This document shows, in pieces, positions 37,756 to 46,634 of a stretch of 64,000 bases of DNA. The translations under genes were made by a program, and so were the position numbers. The stretch's first letter is position 1; each line of letters opens with the position of its first letter. Source of the stretch: Ferriphaselus amnicola (GTDB taxonomy: Bacteria > Pseudomonadota > Gammaproteobacteria > Burkholderiales > Gallionellaceae); NCBI RefSeq assembly GCF_000974685.2, contig NZ_AP018738.1, positions 2,170,001 to 2,234,000 on the forward strand, in the 5' to 3' direction. Under the pieces are notes generated by a model, which worked only from the letters and a program-made list of their open reading frames with translations, had not been told where the DNA came from and ran no database searches.

Positions 37756-39516
37756 CTACGGCAGTCGCCCCTCCCCTGCGCCATTTCGTCCGTCAAGTAG
37801 CGTCAGCGAAGGGCTTGATTGATAGCGCTCTAGGAGCGATCTACACTCCCCACCCGGGTAGTGAAAGGATGAGAAGTATCTCGCCCAGTCTGGCGTCATA
37901 CCTGAAATCAAAACCGAAACAAGTTTACGCCCAGCCCCTTTAGACGGAATTTTTGCGTACCCAACCCAGTGGTTGCCATCCTCGCTCTCCATAAGAAAAT
38001 ATGCGCTTGGATTTTCTACCGAGAGGTTTGCAGCCTCCTTATAGATAAAACATCCGATCGTGCGAATCCGCCTTTCCGCCAACATCTTGATGCCCGCATA
38101 AGCCGGTGCCGCGCCGTCTCCTTGCGACCAAGGTTGCACATCATGCGCAAATCCCAATTCGATATCTTGCTTCAAGTTGAAATCAATCAGCGCTCCTTGC
38201 TGATCTTGCTTCGCTGCTAAAGTACGCCTGAACTCCGCCAAGGTTGGACCTATCGCCTCCCTCCATAACTTATAAGCACTACCCACGCCATCTTGAACGT
38301 CCCCAATCACAAATTCCGGGGTGGATGGACCATAAAGCTCCTCTAAATGTGCCTGTATCGCCATTTCATGACCGAAACAATCTTTGACCAACTGCGGGTC
38401 GCGATACCAATCCATCCCACCTTTAGCCTCATCAACAAATGATTTCATAACTATCGTTGTATCTAAATCGCTCAAATTGAGCTTTTTTAGCTTGTAGATT
38501 CCGATCCCGCACGCCTTGGATAAGGCTTGCCCCTCAGCCATAGCAATCGATTGCAGTAAGCTCGGAGAGGCGTCATTCAAATACTGCATGAAATTGACCG
38601 AGCTATGCATTGCACGGGAGTTGAGTACATTGATCATCGAAAGTCCGCTCGACCCAGACAGCTCAGTCGCTCCCCCAGAGGCCGGATCGAACAGAGAGCT
38701 TACATAGTTAAAGGTTAGGCGCACAGTGAACAACGTCGTTTGGCTCTCCTGCTTGGCCTGAGCACTCGGATTCACATCCCTTGGGATAGTCGATTTCACC
38801 GCCCCATCGGATCGATACACAGGAAACTCCACGACACTTAAGCCACCTCTGAGCTTCTTCCAAGAGAGTGGTAGCGTAGATTTGGCATTTGCCATACTTC
38901 CTAGGATAGTATTTGTCCGAGACTGCGCCTCGGAAAGTACTGGGTTACCCACCGTGGCGGCAATTCCGCCAATCGCTGATGCAGCACCGCCCGTCATCAC
39001 CATCGCCGCCGCCCCGAGTACGAGCTTCGCTGATCCGATGTAATCTTGGCTTGAGTTTCTCGCACTCTTCACATTCAGCGTAATGGCGAGCTTCCCCGCG
39101 TTCACTGACGAATATTTTCCTAGTAAGGTAAGTGGGACAACATTGATGGGAGTAGTGCTCAGCGTCGCGCATTCAGAACCGTCATCGCGACCATCAAATG
39201 TAGCAATGGGTATTTCATCCTCAGGCTTATCACGCAAAAATCCAGTGGTCGTAACAGAAAGAACTAACTGCGTCTTTTCTCCGCCCCAGAAACCTTTGTT
39301 AGACAACGGAACGCAAGCACTCGCCGGAATCACCTCGGACACCACCGACACATATCCATCATTGCCTCGGCCCTCCTTCAACCACGACAGATTGGCTCCT
39401 GTAGTGACCACCGGATTGATATCCGGATAGAAGTATGTTGATGCTTGTGCGCAGTGAGCCATTAAAAAAGCGCCCACCGCCACCATTTTCGCTATCCAAC
39501 CAACCCCAAAGCGCAT
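37756..39516 (-). CDS. Large secreted protein of unknown family
   Basis: 586 residues. A clean signal peptide (MRFGVGWIAKMVAVGAFLMAHCAQA) is preceded by GGGAGAGGGGC. The mature part has a hydrophobic Ala/Gly segment (about 170-195, LVLGAAAMVMTGGAASAIGG) that could be a membrane segment, and no recognised domain. Few cysteines are present. It stands alone just outside the right end of island B, so it could be host DNA or the trace of an older insertion. Confidence 0.72.
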   Translation of the reverse strand: MRFGVGWIAKMVAVGAFLMAHCAQASTYFYPDINPVVTTGANLSWLKEGRGNDGYVSVVSEVIPASACVPLSNKGFWGGEKTQLVLSVTTTGFLRDKPEDEIPIATFDGRDDGSECATLSTTPINVVPLTLLGKYSSVNAGKLAITLNVKSARNSSQDYIGSAKLVLGAAAMVMTGGAASAIGGIAATVGNPVLSEAQSRTNTILGSMANAKSTLPLSWKKLRGGLSVVEFPVYRSDGAVKSTIPRDVNPSAQAKQESQTTLFTVRLTFNYVSSLFDPASGGATELSGSSGLSMINVLNSRAMHSSVNFMQYLNDASPSLLQSIAMAEGQALSKACGIGIYKLKKLNLSDLDTTIVMKSFVDEAKGGMDWYRDPQLVKDCFGHEMAIQAHLEELYGPSTPEFVIGDVQDGVGSAYKLWREAIGPTLAEFRRTLAAKQDQQGALIDFNLKQDIELGFAHDVQPWSQGDGAAPAYAGIKMLAERRIRTIGCFIYKEAANLSVENPSAYFLMESEDGNHWVGYAKIPSKGAGRKLVSVLISGMTPDWARYFSSFHYPGGECRSLLERYQSSPSLTLLDGRNGAGEGRLP

Positions 39517-39823
39517 TGCCCCTCTCCCAAGACCGTTCGCATCATGACCAAGTCGGACTTTTCAAAACAAAGCCCACCCAATATTCCGCACCCAGTGAGT
39601 ATTTTAGTGACCCTCGTTGCGCTTCCAACCGCGCAAGTTAGCCGAACATTCAGATGTTCCCATACTGAGATAACCATTTACATCGTGCAAGTAGCTTTTT
39701 GGTAAGAATCCAAACCTGTGACCAGACCTAGATTAAGGGCTTGCGTGCAATCGAAATTTTATGGATAATCCGCGCCCCTGTAGTGCGTACATACGCCGCA
39801 CCCGAATTTTTTAGGAAAAGACC
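39517..39823. other. Intergenic region upstream of rpmE
   Basis: About 307 bases between divergent genes. It should carry the rpmE promoter near 39740-39775 (AT-rich TTTTATGGATAAT), but no clear -35 box was found. Confidence 0.4.
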
Positions 39824-40045
39824 ATGAAAGCTGACACTCATCCACAGTACAACGAAATCGCCGTCAATTGCAGCTGCGGCAATTCCTTTACCACCAAGTC
39901 CACCATGGGCAAGCCACTGCACGTTGAAGTGTGCTCCGAGTGCCACCCGTTCTACACTGGCACCCAAAAGATCATGGATACCGCTGGTCGTATCGAGAAG
40001 TTCAACCAGAAGTACGGCAAGGCTGGTGCGAAAGCTGCTGCTTAA
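39824..40045 (+). CDS. rpmE: 50S ribosomal protein L31
   Basis: 73 residues. The zinc-binding type, with Cys16, Cys18, Cys37 and Cys40 (NCSCGNSF and [11 protein letters not shown]). It is part of the large subunit near the intersubunit bridge. A terminator follows. Confidence 0.96.
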   Translation: MKADTHPQYNEIAVNCSCGNSFTTKSTMGKPLHVEVCSECHPFYTGTQKIMDTAGRIEKFNQKYGKAGAKAAA

Positions 40046-40068
40046 GGGAACTTTGCATCTGGTATCAA

Positions 40069-40097
40069 TCAAAAGGCAGCGTTTGCTGCCTTTTTGT
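40069..40097 (+). terminator. Rho-independent terminator after rpmE
   Basis: AAAAGGCAGC and GCTGCCTTTTT arms around a short loop, 24 bases after rpmE, ending in a T tract. Confidence 0.85.
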
Positions 40098-40111
40098 TTT
40101 GGAGCCTGACT

Positions 40112-41542
40112 ATGAACACACTCACGAAATCCTTGTTGGTCGTGCCGATATTGCTGGCACTTTCCAGTTGTGCAAGAAATCCAGTCACCGGCAGGCAAGA
40201 TTTTGTGATGATGTCCGAAGCGCAAGAGGTCAGTATAGGCTTGCGCCAAGACATCCTAGTCAAACAGCAGTATCGAGTTTACCCCTCGCGGGCCCTGCAA
40301 GACTATGTCGAAAGCGTAGGGCAAAAGGTTGCCACCCGAAGCCATCGTCCGCTGCTTAAATATCACTACACCGTGGTCGATTCACCTGAGATCAATGCGT
40401 TCGCACTGCCAGGTGGCTATATCTATGTCACACGCGGGATTCTGGCTTATCTCAATTCCGAAGCTGAGTTGGCGGCAGTGCTGGGACATGAGACCGGTCA
40501 CGTCACGGCGCGTCATGGCGTGCGCCAACAAAGTGCATCGCAAGCTGCTCAGATCGGCGTGACCCTCGCCTCCATCTTCGTCCCCGAATTAGGCACCAAT
40601 GCCGGCTACAACCTGACCAACATGCTTGGCGGAGCCTTGCTTTCCGGCTATGGTCGCGAGCATGAGTTGGAGGCCGACCGCCTCGGCGCCGACTATCTAG
40701 CACGCTCCGGTTACGATCCTCACGCCATGATCAATGTGGTCGGCGTATTGAAGAATCAAGAGCTTTTCGACACCGATATCGCCAAGCAAGAAGGCCGTGA
40801 ACCGCGCCGCTATCATGGCGTATTTGCCACGCACCCAGATGCAGACACACGATTACAACAAGTCGTAGGCGAATCAAAAAGTCTTGAAGTGGCCAATCCT
40901 TATGAAGGACGCGATGTCTTTCTGCGCCAAATCGACGGCCTCACCTTCAACGACAGCAGTGACCAAGGCGTAGTTCGCAACAATGTCTTCAGTCATGGCG
41001 AGCTGGGATTCTCCATAAGCTTCCCAAGCGAGTGGAAGGTCACTAACTCTCCCGCCAGCATCTCGGCCCGCAGTCCAGATAAATTGGTTTCGATGCAATT
41101 GAAAATGGACGTAAAACCTACGGGCACTCCGACAGAATATGCACGACGCTTGACCGGTGGTGGCAGCCGCGTCGAGCCGGAAGAATTCAATGGATTGTCG
41201 GCTGCGATCGCCTACACACCAAGCACCATCACCGGCGTGACCTATTTAGGAAGCAAAACCTACATCGTGCAAACTGTCGCCAAATCACCTGAGGTTATGG
41301 ATGCGCAACGTAATGCCGTACTAAATTCCATGCGCAGCTTGCATGGCATGAGTGAGGCCGAGCGTAAGAAACTACGTCCACTCCAAGTCAAAATCATCAC
41401 GGTAAAGACCGGCGACACGTATGCCGAACTGGCGCGACGATCTCCACTCGGAAAGAACGCTGAAAGCTATCTGCGCCTGATCAACGCGCAATACCCTAAA
41501 GGCGAACCGACGCCTGGACAGTCGATCAAGATCATCGACTGA
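40112..41542 (+). CDS. M48-family metalloprotease lipoprotein with LysM-like C-terminus
   Basis: About 476 residues. A lipobox (LLALSSC, Cys20) marks a lipoprotein. The catalytic HETGH (126-130) and third-ligand region HELEADRLGADY are intact, so an active periplasmic zinc protease of the BepA/LoiP group is likely, a group acting in outer-membrane protein quality control. The C-terminal 55 residues (VKTGDTYAELARRSPLGKNAESYLRLINAQY) resemble a LysM-like module. ATG 40112 has GGAG. The next gene begins within its stop codon (TGATG). Confidence 0.9.
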   Translation: MNTLTKSLLVVPILLALSSCARNPVTGRQDFVMMSEAQEVSIGLRQDILVKQQYRVYPSRALQDYVESVGQKVATRSHRPLLKYHYTVVDSPEINAFALPGGYIYVTRGILAYLNSEAELAAVLGHETGHVTARHGVRQQSASQAAQIGVTLASIFVPELGTNAGYNLTNMLGGALLSGYGREHELEADRLGADYLARSGYDPHAMINVVGVLKNQELFDTDIAKQEGREPRRYHGVFATHPDADTRLQQVVGESKSLEVANPYEGRDVFLRQIDGLTFNDSSDQGVVRNNVFSHGELGFSISFPSEWKVTNSPASISARSPDKLVSMQLKMDVKPTGTPTEYARRLTGGGSRVEPEEFNGLSAAIAYTPSTITGVTYLGSKTYIVQTVAKSPEVMDAQRNAVLNSMRSLHGMSEAERKKLRPLQVKIITVKTGDTYAELARRSPLGKNAESYLRLINAQYPKGEPTPGQSIKIID

Positions 41543-43185
41543 TGTTCAGCTACCCCGAACACCAACGCGAACACCCCATCACCACCGCCAAGGTGGTATT
41601 GATGTTAGCCCTGTGCGCAGTTTGGATGTTCACCGGCTTGGTCGGACATGACCCTTGGGAACCGTACGAGGCCTACGGCTTTGGCCTCATCTACTCCATG
41701 CTGCATCTGGGCGACTGGCTGGTACCTTCGTTGGCAGGCATGCCTGCGATGGACAAGCCGCCGCTGTTCTATTGGACGGCTGCGCTGTTCGCCGAGATGC
41801 TTGCGCCTTGGTTGCCCTTACATGACGGGGCACGTTTCGCCAGTGCGTTCTACACGGGTGTGACCCTACTTTTCACCGGCTTGGCTGGGCGCGAATTGTT
41901 TGGCAAGGGACGCGGCTGGGCAGCGGTGATCATTCTCATCGGCTGTTTGGGAATGCTGGTGCGATCGCACCAACTCATCACCGACCTAGCGCTGGTGAGC
42001 GGCTGCGCCATGATGCTTTACGGCTATACGCTGATCTTGCGCCACAGCAGCAAAGCCCCCCTCTGGATCGGCACCGGTGTCGGCATCGGCTTCATGGCCA
42101 AGGGCTTCATCGCTCCCATCCTATTCGTATTCATCAGCTTGGGACTGTTGCTATTCCAAGTATGGCGCAATCAGCATTACCGACGCACACTAATGTGGGC
42201 GCTATTGTTCGCACTCCCTTGGCTGACGATCTGGCCGCTGTTACTCTACCTGCGCTCGCCCCAACTGTTTATCGAATGGGCGTGGACGCTCAACATCGGA
42301 CGCTGGTTTGAGTATGCTGGCAGTGGCGACTACCGCGACGCCTTCTACTACGTGCGGATCTTGCCTTGGTTCGCTTGGCCCGCCCTGCCGCTGGCAACAT
42401 GGGCAGTGTGGGAAGCGCGCCGCAAGGTCTTGGTCGAGCCGGAATTCCAGTTACCACTGGTCGCGTTCGTGGTGATGTTGCTCACCCTAAGCATCGTACC
42501 CAACATCAAAGAAGTGTTCGCTCTGCCCATACTGGTTCCGCTGACCTTACTGGCCACAGCATCGCTGGCCACCTTGCGCCGAGGTGCGGCCAATGCGCTG
42601 GACTGGTTCGGCATCATGACCTTCGGCTTCATCGCCATCCTGCTGTGGTGGGGCTGGGCTGGCCTGCTCCTAGACAACCACTCCAAGATCACCTTCTGGC
42701 TCAAGGAATACCACCCCGGCTACCAGCCCAGCGTGCAAGAGGCCTCGTTCTGGATCGCCGCCGCCTCGACCGTATTGTGGATCGCCTTCATCTGGCGCGT
42801 AGGCCGCTCCATTCGTCGCGCCGTGGTCAACTGGGCAGCGGGCGTCACACTGCTGTGGATACTAGCGATGACGCTCTGGCTGCCTTGGCTGGATACGGGC
42901 AAGAGCTATCGCAGCGCAGTGATGGATCTAAAGGCGCATCTGCCAGCACAGTACCATTGCATCGCAGGGGCGAACTTGGATGATGTACATCGCGCCATGC
43001 TGCAATACTTCGGCGACATCACCCCGCGCTACAACATTACCGATGATTGTGATCTATGGTTAGCACAAGGCTCAGCGGTCATCCCCAGCGGCCCGAAGGA
43101 TAAATGGGAATTGATCTGGGATGGTGGACGCAATGCCGACCTGAACCGCCATCTCTGGCTATATCGCAAGGTGGCGAAACGCTAA
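41542..43185 (+). CDS. ArnT/PMT-like glycosyltransferase family 39 protein 1
   Basis: 547 residues, about 11-12 transmembrane helices. The first loop HDPWEPYEAYGFGLIYSMLHLGDWLVPSLAGMPAMDKPPLFYW is the GT39/GT83 signature in which the DPWE acid and DKPP motif bind lipid-linked donor. Such enzymes move sugars from polyprenyl phosphate onto lipid A, protein or cell wall. It is coupled to the M48 gene and converges on a second family member, leaving 2 bases between. Confidence 0.85.
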   Translation: MFSYPEHQREHPITTAKVVLMLALCAVWMFTGLVGHDPWEPYEAYGFGLIYSMLHLGDWLVPSLAGMPAMDKPPLFYWTAALFAEMLAPWLPLHDGARFASAFYTGVTLLFTGLAGRELFGKGRGWAAVIILIGCLGMLVRSHQLITDLALVSGCAMMLYGYTLILRHSSKAPLWIGTGVGIGFMAKGFIAPILFVFISLGLLLFQVWRNQHYRRTLMWALLFALPWLTIWPLLLYLRSPQLFIEWAWTLNIGRWFEYAGSGDYRDAFYYVRILPWFAWPALPLATWAVWEARRKVLVEPEFQLPLVAFVVMLLTLSIVPNIKEVFALPILVPLTLLATASLATLRRGAANALDWFGIMTFGFIAILLWWGWAGLLLDNHSKITFWLKEYHPGYQPSVQEASFWIAAASTVLWIAFIWRVGRSIRRAVVNWAAGVTLLWILAMTLWLPWLDTGKSYRSAVMDLKAHLPAQYHCIAGANLDDVHRAMLQYFGDITPRYNITDDCDLWLAQGSAVIPSGPKDKWELIWDGGRNADLNRHLWLYRKVAKR

Positions 43186-43187
43186 AC

Positions 43188-44837
43188 CTACGGAACGTGC
43201 AGAACGGCGATCTCGTCGGTCGGCCAGGTGCCTTGGGCCATCTTCAGCATCTTAGGGAACGTCCCCGTCTTGTGGATCATCAGTTGCAACGAGGCGATGC
43301 GGCTGAACTGCGGATAACGCTGCGCAAAGCGTGGCACGTCACTTTCCTTCAGCACCACCTGAAAGCCGCGTTGCGGCTGGATCGCTGCAAAATCATCCAC
43401 CGACTCACACGGCTTTTGTAGATACAGCGAAAATTCCCGCGCCTGCAAAGACATCTGATGCAGATACACCGGCTGCGCAGGTTGGCCTGCGAGCGCCTTG
43501 GCCACATTGTGCGCCACGTCATATTTGCTCAGCGTAAGTGCAGTCATCAGCGACAAGAACACGAACAGCAGATTCATCGCCAACACCGGATACATCACCG
43601 CGCCCAGTCGAACTTGCTGGCGCGTTGCGTACACATACGCGAGCAGCGCCAGCGCCGCCCCCAGCACCACCATCATCAACAAGGTATTCGCCACATAGAT
43701 ACTCAAACCCACCGCCAATCCAGCCAACAACGCGGCGATGCCCCACTGCACATAACGCAGACCGCGCCCAACCGAGGCGGCACTGAGCCAGTCAGCAAGA
43801 AACTTTCCGCACAGAATGGCCGCGAACGGAAACAGGATCACCGTGTAGTGGTCGAGCTGGAAGCTGGTGGCGCTGAACAGGCCGAAAGTGACGAAGAACG
43901 CGCCGCACAAAAACACAAAGCCCGCGCCATCTTCGCCGTTACGCGTAAACAGCCGACGGACACCCGACGACATCGACGCCAAGAACACCGCCACCCAAGG
44001 CAGGAACGCCCACAGGAATACCAGCACGAAATAGAACGGATGACCTTGCGTGTTCTTGATCGGCCCCGTATTGAAAAAGCGCCCGAACTGGCTATCCCAC
44101 AGGAAGAACTTGATGCCGGAGACATGCGTCTGGCCGAACATCACCTTCTCGGGATGGGCGTCGAATTGCACGTACAACGCCAACAGCTCCGGCGCAGTGA
44201 ACAGCAAAGCCAACACCAAAGCGAGTAACCACTTACCACTCCACAGCTTGTGCCACTGCTTCTGATACAGCCACATACACACCAGCCCGCTGCTGATGGT
44301 GATGAGCGTGAACACGCCCTTGGTCATCACCGCCATCGCACTGAACAGCGCACCCAGCAGCAGGTATTTCAGCTTCGCCTGCGCGTCGTAGCGCAACCAG
44401 TAATAGCTCGCGCCCATGATACAGCCGGTGAGATAAGTCTCTGCCTTCACCTCGATGGACGAATCCATCAGGTGATACACCGACACGAACACCAGCACCG
44501 ACAGCCACGCCACCTCCCGCCCGTAGAACAGTCGAGCGATGCGATAGGTAAAGTATCCGCCGACGAGGTGGAACAGGAAGCCGGGAAGGATGTAGCTGAA
44601 CGCGCTGCTGCCGAACAGCTTGAAGAATACCGCCGTCACCCAGAACGGAAAGTGCGGCTTGTCCAGCCAGTCCTGCCCGTCCAGCACCAGACTCGTCCAA
44701 TCGTTGTTCAGCGCGATATGCTGAGCCAAGGCTGCATAGGTGATCGAGTCCCCGCTGTTGATCACCGGCGAAAACATCGCCGCCGCATTGGCAAGCAAGG
44801 TGATGAGGATCAGCCAACGGGCGTGGGTGGTGGGCAT
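43188..44837 (-). CDS. ArnT/PMT-like glycosyltransferase family 39 protein 2
   Basis: About 549 residues, many membrane helices. The loop NSGDSITYAALAQHIALNNDWTSLVLDGQDWLDKPHFPFW has the family acid and DKPHFPFW motif. It is diverged from the convergent neighbour. ATG 44837 starts the protein just before the first helix; an upstream extension lacks homology features. The donor and acceptor are unknown. Confidence 0.85.
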   Translation of the reverse strand: MPTTHARWLILITLLANAAAMFSPVINSGDSITYAALAQHIALNNDWTSLVLDGQDWLDKPHFPFWVTAVFFKLFGSSAFSYILPGFLFHLVGGYFTYRIARLFYGREVAWLSVLVFVSVYHLMDSSIEVKAETYLTGCIMGASYYWLRYDAQAKLKYLLLGALFSAMAVMTKGVFTLITISSGLVCMWLYQKQWHKLWSGKWLLALVLALLFTAPELLALYVQFDAHPEKVMFGQTHVSGIKFFLWDSQFGRFFNTGPIKNTQGHPFYFVLVFLWAFLPWVAVFLASMSSGVRRLFTRNGEDGAGFVFLCGAFFVTFGLFSATSFQLDHYTVILFPFAAILCGKFLADWLSAASVGRGLRYVQWGIAALLAGLAVGLSIYVANTLLMMVVLGAALALLAYVYATRQQVRLGAVMYPVLAMNLLFVFLSLMTALTLSKYDVAHNVAKALAGQPAQPVYLHQMSLQAREFSLYLQKPCESVDDFAAIQPQRGFQVVLKESDVPRFAQRYPQFSRIASLQLMIHKTGTFPKMLKMAQGTWPTDEIAVLHVP

Positions 44838-45124
44838 AGATGCGTTGGGAGCTGCGTTTTTGTGGACGGCGAATGCTAATACAAAATGGGGGGCGTGTTC
44901 AGTATGAGTTTGGCTGGGTTCGACGAAGACCGCTGGGGGTTGCACCCGCAAGGGGTACGCCGTGGTTGTAAGGGGCTAAAGCCCCAACAACCACGCAGCC
45001 CGGCAGCTAGTTCCTTTTCTTGTCTTGCCAAGAAAGGGAACCAAAAGAAATCGCCCCCAATCCGCCATCCCTAACGGGATTCCCTGCGCGGCTCCGGCTG
45101 GTCAGGCTTCCAGTAAAGCGGCTT
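44838..45124. other. Host intergenic DNA with nested hairpins left of the prophage
   Basis: No gene. CGTGGTTGT/ACAACCACG encloses GGGGC/GCCCC (44961-44995), and TTCCTTTTCTTG pairs with CAAGAAAGGGAA (45011-45040, one G-T). These look like dispersed repeat units common in betaproteobacteria. The predicted phage boundary is at 45125. Confidence 0.5.
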
Positions 45125-45194
45125 TGATTTTCGGACAGATTGAGTTTGATTCTCGGACAGTGAATATATCAAAAAAAGATTGATTTCAGGACGG
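45125..45194. repeat. Candidate transposase-binding repeats at the phage right end
   Basis: TGATTTTCGGACAG (45125-45138), TGATTCTCGGACAG (45147-45160) and TGATTTCAGGACGG (45181-45194), same orientation, spaced 22 and 34 bases. The outermost begins with TG as Mu ends do. They lie just outside the last phage gene, where right-end MuA-type sites are expected. Confidence 0.6.
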
Positions 45195-45242
45195 AGAATA
45201 AACATTAGTTAAATGAAGTTTAAACACGATTAAAACGACAAG

Positions 45243-45274
45243 AAAGCCGACTTCAATAGGTCGGCTTTTTCATT
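45243..45274 (-). terminator. Terminator of the phage late transcript
   Basis: AAGCCGAC and GTCGGCTT arms with a short loop lie at the stop of the methylase gene. The hairpin is T-rich on both sides, so it can work in either direction. Confidence 0.7.
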
Positions 45275-46070
45275 ACCAGTTACGAATAATCAGCTCCGCC
45301 GTTTTGACCCGATTCCGGCCAGCGCCGCCGACCGTGTAGGTGATCGGCACACTCTCCATCGTCAGGCCAGAGAATGCCCTGCGCATCTCCGGGATGTCGT
45401 TCACGCTGATGATCATCTTGCCTTTGATCGTTCTGGCCAGCTCGGCCATGCGGTCGTATTGCTCTAAGCCGAAGTCCACGCCGTAGCCTTCCGTCCCCCA
45501 ATACGGCGGGTCGCAATAGAACAAGGTGTGCTCGCGGTCGTACTTGGTGATGCAGGTCGCCCAGTCCAGATGCTCGATGAAGGTCGCCGACAAACGCAGG
45601 TGCGCTTGGCTCAGGTCTTCTTCCAGCCGCAACAGGTTGAGGCGCGGCGCGCTGGTGGTGGCGGTGCCGAAGGTTTGTTTGTCCACCTTGCCGCCAAAGG
45701 CGTTTTTCTGGAGGTAGTAGAACCGCGCCGCCCGCTGAATATCTGTCAGCGTCTCCTCGGGCGTGGCCTGCATCCACTTATATATCTGGCGACTGGTCAG
45801 CGCCCATTTGAATTGACGGGTGAACTCTTCCAGATGGTGCTGGACTACTCGGTACAAATTCACCAGATCGCCGTTCACATCGTTGAGCACCTCCACCTTC
45901 ACCGGATGCTTCAGGAAGTACAGAGCTGCAGCACCAGCAAACGGCTCGACGTAGCAGCTGTGGGCTGGAAACAGCGGAATGATGGTCTTGGCCAGTCGCC
46001 GCTTGCCGCCGATCCACGGGATGATCGGCGAGTGCAAATTGTTAAAGATCGGGGCTTGTGTGTCCTGCAT
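45273..46070 (-). CDS. dam: Phage DNA adenine methylase, Dam type
   Basis: 265 residues. Motif X/I region PWIGGKRRL and VEPFAGAAAL bind AdoMet; motif IV is CDPPYWG (DPPY 187-190). This is the D12 class that methylates the adenine of GATC or a close relative. It occupies the place of mom in Mu and overlaps com by 29 bases. Its ribosome site AGAGGAG lies inside com and inside a small stem-loop (46071-46098), suggesting translational control. A role in protection from host restriction is inferred. Confidence 0.92.
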   Translation of the reverse strand: MQDTQAPIFNNLHSPIIPWIGGKRRLAKTIIPLFPAHSCYVEPFAGAAALYFLKHPVKVEVLNDVNGDLVNLYRVVQHHLEEFTRQFKWALTSRQIYKWMQATPEETLTDIQRAARFYYLQKNAFGGKVDKQTFGTATTSAPRLNLLRLEEDLSQAHLRLSATFIEHLDWATCITKYDREHTLFYCDPPYWGTEGYGVDFGLEQYDRMAELARTIKGKMIISVNDIPEMRRAFSGLTMESVPITYTVGGAGRNRVKTAELIIRNW

Positions 46071-46230
46071 GGTGCGTCTCCTCTTGGGTGGACGCTCCGT
46101 GGCGCGCAGGTCGGTGGCTCGTGGCCATCATTTGATTCATCGTGCCGCAGCGCGGACACTTGATTGCTAGGCGGGTGAATTCCGCTTCGGCCAGTTTTCG
46201 ATTACATGCGCCGCATCGTACAGTTTCCAT
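46042..46230 (-). CDS. com: Com family translational regulator
   Basis: 62 residues. Cys6, Cys9, Cys25 and Cys28 (RCGACN and KCPRCGT) form the Com zinc finger. In Mu, Com binds the mom message and opens a structure that hides the mom start. The match to Mu Com is good in the first 35 residues; the rest is low complexity. GGAG lies eight bases before the ATG. It overlaps the Dam gene that would be its target. Confidence 0.88.
   Translation of the reverse strand: METVRCGACNRKLAEAEFTRLAIKCPRCGTMNQMMATSHRPARHGASTQEETHHAGHTSPDL
46071..46098 (-). promoter_or_regulatory. Stem-loop over the dam ribosome site, candidate Com target
   Basis: GCGTC (46074-46078) and GACGC (46091-46095) pair around a 12-base loop and extend by GG/CC beyond one mismatch. 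On the message strand the AGAGGA of the dam ribosome site lies in the loop, just before the ATG at 46070. The position parallels the Com-responsive structure of Mu mom. Confidence 0.5.
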
Positions 46231-46261
46231 CTACTACTCCAGCGTGGTAGCCTCCGCTCCG

Positions 46262-46273
46262 CTGTGATCACAG
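46262..46273. promoter_or_regulatory. GATC-containing palindrome upstream of com
   Basis: CTGTGATCACAG is a perfect 12-base palindrome with one GATC at its centre, 32 bases before the com start. It could be a methylation-sensitive operator, as GATC sites are in the Mu mom promoter. Confidence 0.45.
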
Positions 46274-46360
46274 CACGGTGCCTAGGCTAAACGCAGGACG
46301 CTTCTGCGGATGGTGGCTGGGTTAGGTGCTCGTAACACCCATCCCGGTCGCACCGTCTCT

Positions 46361-46624
46361 TTAAGGCAATACCGCCAGCACGCAGGCCGCGCCGGTCATC
46401 CCGGCAACGAAGTCGAGGCCGTCGCTGGTGTGGGATGGGTGCCGGGCATCCCACAGCTCTTTGGCCAGCGCCACCGCCGCGCACACCGCCATCGAGATGA
46501 TCTTGGCGTATTGGTGTATTACCGGCCCCGCGAACGCTAACAGCGCAATCATGCACAGCACGGCCAGTAGTGCAGTCAAAAAGAAGTGCAACATCTTGTC
46601 GTTGTTGATGTTGGTTAAATTCAT
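46361..46624 (-). CDS. Small phage membrane protein
   Basis: 87 residues with two to three hydrophobic segments (FFLTALLAVLCMIALLAFAG, IISMAVCAAVALA, TGAACVLAVLP). The DKMLHFF...KELWD...SDGLDFVAG pattern is shared with YfiM/VanZ-like small membrane proteins. A holin or envelope role is possible but unproven. AGGAG precedes the ATG. Confidence 0.65.
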   Translation of the reverse strand: MNLTNINNDKMLHFFLTALLAVLCMIALLAFAGPVIHQYAKIISMAVCAAVALAKELWDARHPSHTSDGLDFVAGMTGAACVLAVLP

Positions 46625-46634
46625 TTTAGCTCTC

